From assembly GCA_002320605.1 (NCBI GenBank), contig DCKG01000026.1, positions 1 to 45,194 on the forward strand: 45,194 bases of DNA. The letters run 5' to 3'. This document shows positions 39,826-45,194 of the stretch, in pieces. The notes beneath the pieces are model-generated. The model did no database searches, was not told the origin of the DNA, and saw only the letters and a list, made by a program, of their open reading frames with translations. The translations under genes and the position numbers were made by a program. Numbering within the stretch: position 1 is the stretch's first letter; each line of letters starts with the position of its first letter. This stretch comes from Bacteroidales bacterium UBA1680 (lineage in GTDB: Bacteria; Bacteroidota; Bacteroidia; Bacteroidales; UBA932).

Positions 39826-42645
39826 ATGAAAAAAATCTTAATCCTATTATCTGCCTTTGCGTTTGCTGCTGCATTCGTGGCAGGCGCGCAGGAGGCTCCG
39901 CAATTGCCAAACGATCCGGCAGTCTGTGTTGGTAAGCTTGACAATGGCCTGACATATTACATAAGACATAACGACAAGCCTGCTCAAAGGGCTGAGTTCT
40001 ATCTTGCTACCAATGTCGGCGCTATCCAAGAGACTCCTGACCAGGACGGCCTGGCTCATTTTCTTGAGCACATGTGCTTCAATGGCACCAAGAATTTCCC
40101 GGGCAAGGGTGTATTGAACTGGCTTCAGAGCATCGGCGCTTCTTTCGGAGGCAACGTGAATGCCGCGACTGGAATAGACCAGACTCAGTATATGCTGAAT
40201 AACATCCCTCTGGTGAGACAGACGGTCGTTGACACCTGCTTGCTCATCCTTCACGATTATTCTCATTTCGTGACGAATGATCCTGAGGAAATCGACAAAG
40301 AGCGTCCTGTGATCATAGAGGAAAGAAGGTCTCGCAGAAATGCTTCTTGGAGGACTTTCGAAAAGAGCTTGCCTTACCTTTATGGCGACTCTAAATATGC
40401 CACTTGCACCCTCATCGGCAGCCAAGAGAATCTTGAGAACTTCAAGCCGGAGAGCCTCGTGAACTTCTATCGTACATGGTATCGTCCAGACATGCAGGCA
40501 GTCATCGTCGTAGGTGACATTGATGTAGATTATACAGAGGCGGCTCTTAAGAGAATATTCTCTGACATCCCTAAAGCAGAAAATCCTAAGGCAAAGGATA
40601 AAATAACCGTTACTCCGTTCTCGGAGCCGAGGGTCGGAATCATCACAGACCCGGAAACGACGGCTCCTTCCATCGATGTCTATTGGGAGAGCGATGCTGA
40701 TCCTGAAGAATACAACAGTACTGCCATAGGCATGATGACTGACCTTATCAAGAATATCGTTGGCAACGTGATGGATGAGCGTTTCAGCGACATTACTTCC
40801 AAGCCAGATGCTCCTTATCTCGGCGCTGGCTTCGGAATCGGCAAACTGAACGAAGCGATGGAAGCTATGTTCGGCTCCGTGACGCTCAGGGAGAACGACA
40901 TCCTGGGTGGTTTAGAAGCTTTCTACTCCGAAATTGAAAAATTGAAGAGACATGGCTTGAACGAAGCGGAAGTCGGCAGGGCCAAGGATAACATCCTCTC
41001 AGCCTATGAAAGAGCCAAGAATCAGGCAGGCACTCGAAAGAATCCGGAGTTCATCGCTCCTCTCGTGAATAACTTCTTCGACAACGAAGCTTACATGGAG
41101 CCTGACAAAGAATATGAGCTTGCGAAGAACATCCTCGCCAACATCAACGCTCAGGTTCTGAATCAGGTCATAAAGCAGATGGATTTCAAAGGGAACGAGG
41201 TTATCATTTACAGCGGCCCGGAGAAAGAGGGGGTTGCTACGCCTACCAAAGAGCAAATCCTGGACGCTATCGCTAAGGTGGAGGGATCTGACATACAGGC
41301 TAATGCGGAAGAAGTCTCCAATGAGCCTCTGATGGATGCTTCCACCCTGAAAGGTTCGTCCGTGAAGAAAACGTCCAAGACCATCTACGGCGCCACTGAG
41401 TGGACTCTTGGCAATGGCGTGAAGGTCGTAGTCCTTCCTACTGAATATAAGAAAGATCAGATTCTTTTCGACCTATATAAAGATGGCGGCGAGAGCCTGA
41501 TTCCGGATGAAGATGTCCCTTCATTCGATAATAGCTTCATGGCATCTTTCAACCAGATTGCCGGCGTTTCCAAATATGACGGGAACAAGCTTACCAAGAT
41601 GCTTTCCGGCAAGGTCGTGAGCGTCAATCCTTATATCAGCATGCTGACAAATGGAATCAAAGGATCTTCATCAGTGAAGGATTTAGAGACAGCTTTACAG
41701 CTCCTCTATCTTGAATATACTGAGCCACGCTTTACTCAGGATGATTTCAATACGGTCAGGGGACAGCTTGAAAGCGTCATTGATAATATGGAGAAGAACC
41801 CTAATTATGTATTCCAGAAGAATGCCATCGGCTCTCTCTATGGGAACAGCTCAAGGATGACAGTGCTTTCCAATGATAAGCTTGGCAAGATGAATCTGGA
41901 GGCAATCGAGAAGAACTATCGCAATTTGTTCGCAGATGCAGCCGGCGCTACGATGGTCATCGTCGGGGACGTGGACTTGGATACTCTGAAGCCTCTCGTC
42001 GAGAAGTACATCGGCTCTCTTCCAAAGGGCAAGAAAGCTCTCAAATGGGATAAGAAGAATGCCATCATGTTTGCTAAAGGACAGGTAGAGAATGCGTACA
42101 GCCAGGATATGGAGACCCCTATGACTACCGTATTGCAGCTCTATTCAAGCTATAGGCCTTATACCGTCAAGGATGAAATAATGTTAAACGCTGTTTCTTA
42201 CATTCTCGATCAGATTTACACCGATACGATGCGCGAGGAAGAAGGCGGTACTTACGGAGCTCAGTCTTACGCAGGTGCCAGTCAGCTTCCAGAGGGTAAC
42301 TATTATTTGCAGGTCGTATTCAATTCTAAGCCAGACAAAGCGGACAGGCTCATCGAACTTGCGAAAGGCGGCTTAAGGAAACTTGCAGAGGATGGCCCTA
42401 CCGATGAGCAGTTCCAGAAGACTGTCGAGAACTTTAAGAAGAACCTTCCAGAGCAGAGAATCAATAACGGCTATTGGAGAGGCAACATCGAGAGCTACCT
42501 GAGATTCGGCTACGACAATGACAAAGAGTCTGAGGAGGCAGTTTCCGCTCTTTCCAAAGAGAGCATCAAGGCTGCTGCGAAGGCTCTGCTCGACTCTGGC
42601 AACTTCATCGAGGTTGTACAGAGGCCTGGCAAAAGTGCCGAATAA
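39826..42645 (+). CDS. M16 family zinc metallopeptidase, two-domain, exported
   Basis: The 939-residue periplasmic or outer-membrane-associated peptidase has a signal peptide ending VAGAQ. The N-terminal M16 half has the inverted zinc motif HFLEH (H78, E81, H82) and the later glutamate in IIEERRSRRNAS. The second half (from about residue 530, starting GATEWTLGNGVKVVVLPTEYKKD, key phrase LGNGVKVVVLP) repeats the fold without the zinc motif. This matches the pitrilysin or PqqL-like layout, a clam-shell chamber that degrades peptides up to small-protein size. The start at 39826 follows an AT-rich gap; an ATG at 39796 would overlap the preceding gene. A strong terminator ends the unit. Confidence 0.95.
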   Translation: MKKILILLSAFAFAAAFVAGAQEAPQLPNDPAVCVGKLDNGLTYYIRHNDKPAQRAEFYLATNVGAIQETPDQDGLAHFLEHMCFNGTKNFPGKGVLNWLQSIGASFGGNVNAATGIDQTQYMLNNIPLVRQTVVDTCLLILHDYSHFVTNDPEEIDKERPVIIEERRSRRNASWRTFEKSLPYLYGDSKYATCTLIGSQENLENFKPESLVNFYRTWYRPDMQAVIVVGDIDVDYTEAALKRIFSDIPKAENPKAKDKITVTPFSEPRVGIITDPETTAPSIDVYWESDADPEEYNSTAIGMMTDLIKNIVGNVMDERFSDITSKPDAPYLGAGFGIGKLNEAMEAMFGSVTLRENDILGGLEAFYSEIEKLKRHGLNEAEVGRAKDNILSAYERAKNQAGTRKNPEFIAPLVNNFFDNEAYMEPDKEYELAKNILANINAQVLNQVIKQMDFKGNEVIIYSGPEKEGVATPTKEQILDAIAKVEGSDIQANAEEVSNEPLMDASTLKGSSVKKTSKTIYGATEWTLGNGVKVVVLPTEYKKDQILFDLYKDGGESLIPDEDVPSFDNSFMASFNQIAGVSKYDGNKLTKMLSGKVVSVNPYISMLTNGIKGSSSVKDLETALQLLYLEYTEPRFTQDDFNTVRGQLESVIDNMEKNPNYVFQKNAIGSLYGNSSRMTVLSNDKLGKMNLEAIEKNYRNLFADAAGATMVIVGDVDLDTLKPLVEKYIGSLPKGKKALKWDKKNAIMFAKGQVENAYSQDMETPMTTVLQLYSSYRPYTVKDEIMLNAVSYILDQIYTDTMREEEGGTYGAQSYAGASQLPEGNYYLQVVFNSKPDKADRLIELAKGGLRKLAEDGPTDEQFQKTVENFKKNLPEQRINNGYWRGNIESYLRFGYDNDKESEEAVSALSKESIKAAAKALLDSGNFIEVVQRPGKSAE

Positions 42646-42666
42646 ATAATATCCAAATAATATGTT

Positions 42667-42705
42667 AAAGAGCGGTCGCCTTTGAATGGCAGCCGCTCTT
42701 TTCAA
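42667..42705 (+). terminator. Terminator after the M16 peptidase gene
   Basis: AAAGAGCGG (42667-42675) pairs with CCGCTCTTT (42693-42701); an inner GCC/GGC pair extends the stem, and T-rich sequence follows. The stem with flanking A and T tracts could also serve the convergent XRE gene. Confidence 0.85.
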
Positions 42706-42723
42706 TTGTTGGAATATTCAGAA

Positions 42724-42936
42724 TCAAGGATAATCTTCTTCATATTCAAGTATGTCGCCGGGCTTACAGTCAAGAGCCTTGCAAATGTGATCAAGCGTCA
42801 TGAAACGGATCCCTTTCGCTTTCCCAGTCTTAAGAATGGATAGATTGACAGGGGATATTCCGATTTTTTCTGCGAGCTCTTGAGAAGTCATCTTCCTTTT
42901 GGCAAGCATCACGTCGATGTTCACAATTATCGGCAT
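42724..42936 (-). CDS. Small XRE/Cro-type DNA-binding protein
   Basis: The 70-residue protein consists of a single HTH_3 domain: LAKRKMTSQELAEKIGISPVNLSILKTGKAKGIRFMTLDHICKAL (key parts TSQELAEKIGISPVNLSILK and MTLDHICKALDCKPGDIL). It resembles the YozG-like group of small XRE regulators. The ATG at 42936 lies 2 nt past the flotillin stop; a GTG at 42942 would overlap it. It is therefore the last gene of the NfeD/flotillin unit and may be an autoregulator. No toxin partner is seen, which makes a toxin-antitoxin role unlikely. Confidence 0.88.
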   Translation of the reverse strand: MPIIVNIDVMLAKRKMTSQELAEKIGISPVNLSILKTGKAKGIRFMTLDHICKALDCKPGDILEYEEDYP

Positions 42937-42938
42937 GA

Positions 42939-44384
42939 TCACTTCACCTCCTTTTCGTTCTCTGGCTCTTTCTTAGGATCTTCGGGTTTTTGCTCTGAAG
43001 CATATTCTTTCCCTTTCAGATAGTCAGGAAGGCTCATTCCTGCCATCTTGAACAAATCTTGAAGCGGGGGAACGGAGCCCATAAGCCCAGAAATGAAGTT
43101 GGCGGTGGATGTCTTGCCATCCTTGGAGGCATTGCTGTCCCAAACCGTAACCTTGTCGATCTTTATGCCTTTGACAGCCTCAACTTGAGTCTTCACGAGT
43201 TCAGGCAGCTTGTCTGCAATGAGCATGAGGACAGCCTTCTGTGGATCTCCGGCAGCAGCCTTGACCATTTCATTGAATCCTTCGGCCTGCTTGGAGAGGA
43301 TCTCCAGCGTACCGCGAGCCTGAGCATCCATTTTTGCGAATATTGCGTCTGCTTCGCCTTTTGCGGTCCTGCGAAGCTTTTCAGCCTCGGCCTCGGCCTC
43401 GATTATCTGTCTTTCCTTATCAATCTCTGCTGGAACGATGGTGTTGGCTTGCTGGGTGGCCTTTTCTCTTTCTGCGCGAGCCAGCTCTGCGTCGCGCTCG
43501 CTCTGGTAAGCCTCCTGCAAGGCTTTTGCCGCCTGAACCTTCTCTGCGGCGACTGCGATTCTTGATGCCTCGGCCTCTTTCTCGCGACGATTAGCGTCTG
43601 AATTAGCGATGGCGACCTTGGAATTGTTTTCACCCTCGACTGCCAGTGCATTTGCTTCTGCAGTTTTGATTCTGGTGTCTCTAGTGGTCTCGGCAATCCT
43701 GATGTCTTTGTCCCTGTCCGCCTCAGCCTTTCCGATTTCTCCGTAGCGATTCTGTTCTGCTACGCTCTTTTTGGCATCGTTTATCGCCTTTGCTGCGGCT
43801 TCTTTTCCTAGGGCTTCAATGTAGCCGGATTCATCGCGGATATCAGTCACGTTAACGTTTATGAGCTTGAGGCCGATCTTGCGAAGTTCTGCCTCCACGT
43901 TAGCGCTCACGTTTGCTAGGAACTTGTCACGGTCAGAGTTGATTTCCTCGATGTCCATTGTGGCGATGACCAGACGCAGCTGGCCGAAGAGGATGTCGGT
44001 TGCTATGTTCTGAATGTTTTCTGTCCGTAGCCCAAGAAGTCTTTCGGCTGCGTTTGTCATAGTGTCTGGATCGGTTGAGATACCTACCGTGAAGCGGCAA
44101 GGCACGTCCACTCGGATGTTCTGCTTCGAAAGCGCATTGGTCAGGTTGCACTCGATTGAGATAGGCTTGAGGTCCAGGAAGTCATAGCTTTGGAATACAG
44201 GCCAGATGAATGCGGCTCCACCATGTATGCACTTCGCAGAAGATACAGCACCACTCTTGCTCTTGCCAGTCTTACCATAGATGACGAGGATCTTGTCTGA
44301 AGGACAGCGCTTGTAGCGCCTTAGGATAGCAGTCAGCGTGACGAAAAGCACGAAGACTATTATCAGGATAAGATAAAGTTCCAT
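42939..44384 (-). CDS. Flotillin-like SPFH-domain membrane scaffold protein
   Basis: The 481-residue protein has an N-terminal membrane anchor (LILIIVFVLFVTLTAI), an SPFH/band-7 domain (about 30-190: IHGGAAFIWPVFQSYDFLDL, IRVDVPCRFTVGI and VNVTDIRDESGYIEALGKEAAAKA in part), and a long Ala/Glu-rich coiled coil (about 200-350). The C-terminal part contains QPEDPKKEPEN-like charged residues. It matches the flotillin (YuaG/YqiK) branch rather than HflK/HflC. Flotillins organise membrane microdomains. It is encoded 25 nt after an NfeD-type gene, the usual partner, and before a small XRE gene. Confidence 0.92.
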   Translation of the reverse strand: MELYLILIIVFVLFVTLTAILRRYKRCPSDKILVIYGKTGKSKSGAVSSAKCIHGGAAFIWPVFQSYDFLDLKPISIECNLTNALSKQNIRVDVPCRFTVGISTDPDTMTNAAERLLGLRTENIQNIATDILFGQLRLVIATMDIEEINSDRDKFLANVSANVEAELRKIGLKLINVNVTDIRDESGYIEALGKEAAAKAINDAKKSVAEQNRYGEIGKAEADRDKDIRIAETTRDTRIKTAEANALAVEGENNSKVAIANSDANRREKEAEASRIAVAAEKVQAAKALQEAYQSERDAELARAEREKATQQANTIVPAEIDKERQIIEAEAEAEKLRRTAKGEADAIFAKMDAQARGTLEILSKQAEGFNEMVKAAAGDPQKAVLMLIADKLPELVKTQVEAVKGIKIDKVTVWDSNASKDGKTSTANFISGLMGSVPPLQDLFKMAGMSLPDYLKGKEYASEQKPEDPKKEPENEKEVK

Positions 44385-44409
44385 ATTCTGAAATTTAAGA
44401 GTTAATATG

Positions 44410-45036
44410 TTAAATTATTTCTGGGGTTGTGGTTTCCACTAATAGCGTCTGGTCATTAATGACTTCCGCCACTTTGATTGAAGCTCCGGTAGGGATGGCG
44501 TCTCCATCGGTGACGGCGTCAAATTCCCTGATGGCATTATTGATTGAGATTTGCACTTTGCCTGTGCCTGTCCTTTCTGCAGGTATTGGCAGATAGGCAG
44601 TGCCCTTGCAGCCGACTGCGCTTCTGTAAATATTGATATTGCCGGCTTGCTGCATTCCGCTCAGCCATTTGAAAAGCATCATGACGGCAGCTACCAAGGC
44701 AATGCCAATAATGACTGCAATGATTAGCAATAGGCTGGTCGATGAAATCTTGTCGCATAGCAGCACCGAGGCCCAGCCAAAACCTAGGCAGAAATTTATG
44801 AAATTCCTGAATGTCAGGAGGTTCATGCTAGGGTCAGCGTCGAAAGCACCGCTCGCATCAGTTGCGGAAGCATCCATTCCACCCAAATCCAGCCCGCTGG
44901 CATCTGTGTCGAAATCTGAGCCTCCGGCTCCGATGAAAGTTAGGATAGTCTGAATTACGAAGATCAAAGATGCGGCTAAGGTTATCGCCCACATTATCTT
45001 CATGAAAAGGTCTAATGAATTCCACCAGTCAATCAT
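44410..45036 (-). CDS. NfeD-like membrane protein (flotillin partner)
   Basis: The 208-residue product has one membrane segment at residues 13-36, an acidic linker rich in D, A and G (about 38-66), one or two further membrane segments (about 78-122), and a C-terminal OB-fold domain (about 138-205: GCKGTAYLPIPAERTGTGKVQI and DGDAIPTGASIKVAEVINDQTLLVE in part). This is the short NfeD form without a serine protease domain, which in many bacteria is encoded with flotillin. The acidic linker is unusually long for the family. A -7 element lies 24 nt upstream on the same strand. Confidence 0.85.
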   Translation of the reverse strand: MIDWWNSLDLFMKIMWAITLAASLIFVIQTILTFIGAGGSDFDTDASGLDLGGMDASATDASGAFDADPSMNLLTFRNFINFCLGFGWASVLLCDKISSTSLLLIIAVIIGIALVAAVMMLFKWLSGMQQAGNINIYRSAVGCKGTAYLPIPAERTGTGKVQISINNAIREFDAVTDGDAIPTGASIKVAEVINDQTLLVETTTPEII

Positions 45037-45059
45037 GGCATTAGTTTTATTAGTTATTG

Positions 45060-45067
45060 CAAATATA
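45060..45067 (-). promoter_or_regulatory. -7 element of the NfeD/flotillin/XRE operon
   Basis: Minus-strand TATATTTG, an exact TAnnTTTG match, 24 nt before the NfeD start codon. No good -33 was found. Confidence 0.55.
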
Positions 45068-45135
45068 TTAATTAATTAGTCGCTCCTTAAGAGTTATTTA
45101 ATAAATTGACAATCAATCAAATAAAAGTAGTATTT

Positions 45136-45167
45136 TTTGTTTTTGTCTGCGGAATTTCGTACCTTTA
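45136..45167 (+). promoter_or_regulatory. Possible promoter for a gene beyond the right edge
   Basis: TTTG (45136-45139), 20-nt spacer, then TACCTTTA (45160-45167), one mismatch from TAnnTTTG. It points out of the window. Confidence 0.4.
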
Positions 45168-45194
45168 TGTCTGTAAACCTTGCAGAAAATGATA

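Noticed and set aside
42724..42936. Antitoxin of a toxin-antitoxin pair
   Set aside because: No toxin-like gene is adjacent; the gene follows flotillin after 2 nt and belongs to that operon.

Overview
The window comes from a Bacteroidales-type Bacteroidota chromosome. The evidence is SusC/SusD pairs, TonB-dependent receptors with carboxypeptidase-regulatory-like N-domains, DUF4249 and YncE-type lipoproteins, and many promoters of the Bacteroides form (TTTG, about 19 nt, TAnnTTTG). Shine-Dalgarno sites are not conspicuous. No tRNA, rRNA, CRISPR array or prophage was seen. I do not name a genus. All counts and motif positions were made by eye.

Layout. 1-640: an N-terminal SusC fragment that stops where the plug domain should continue, beside what looks like the 3' tail of another gene. 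1026-2460: class II fructose-bisphosphate aldolase with a clear terminator, then a small DUF486 membrane protein. 2490-4040: a HUH/Y1 (RAYT-like) transposase gene flanked by two 128-bp repeats, short tandem hairpins and further stem-loops; this looks like a REPtron. 4205-5625: a small unknown protein and an AraC regulator. 5817-9648: a surface beta-propeller lipoprotein and a TonB-dependent receptor (BtuG/BtuB-like), divergent from a PnuC-family vitamin transporter. 9649-13328: an SGNH hydrolase, then a tight murK-like/murQ/recR/mntP cluster for MurNAc recycling, recombination repair and manganese efflux.

13446-30894 is a polysaccharide utilization locus of about 17 kb: LacI regulator, SusC, SusD, a FISUMP-type surface lipoprotein, a GH5-like endo-hydrolase lipoprotein, two tandem GH36 alpha-galactosidases, a GH2 beta-mannosidase, a ROK sugar kinase and a GmhA-type SIS isomerase. 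Four copies of a TAATCGATTA palindrome lie around lacI and the susC promoter and are the likely LacI operators. The enzyme set fits galactomannan: surface cutting and import, removal of galactose side chains, release of mannose, then phosphorylation and isomerisation. The last step, a GmhA-like protein acting on mannose 6-phosphate, is my inference.

31023-34824 carries housekeeping genes (CorA, ribosomal protein S1 with a textbook promoter, RNase Z). 34848-38364 is a TonB-receptor/DUF4249 pair, followed by a LysR regulator, a small exported protein and a two-domain M16 peptidase with terminator. 42724-45036 is an NfeD/flotillin/XRE operon.

The most interesting signals are the REPtron-like array at 2490-4040, the octamer TGAATATG, which occurs about 32 times on the two strands in all kinds of context, and the co-translated ROK/GmhA pair ending the mannan locus.
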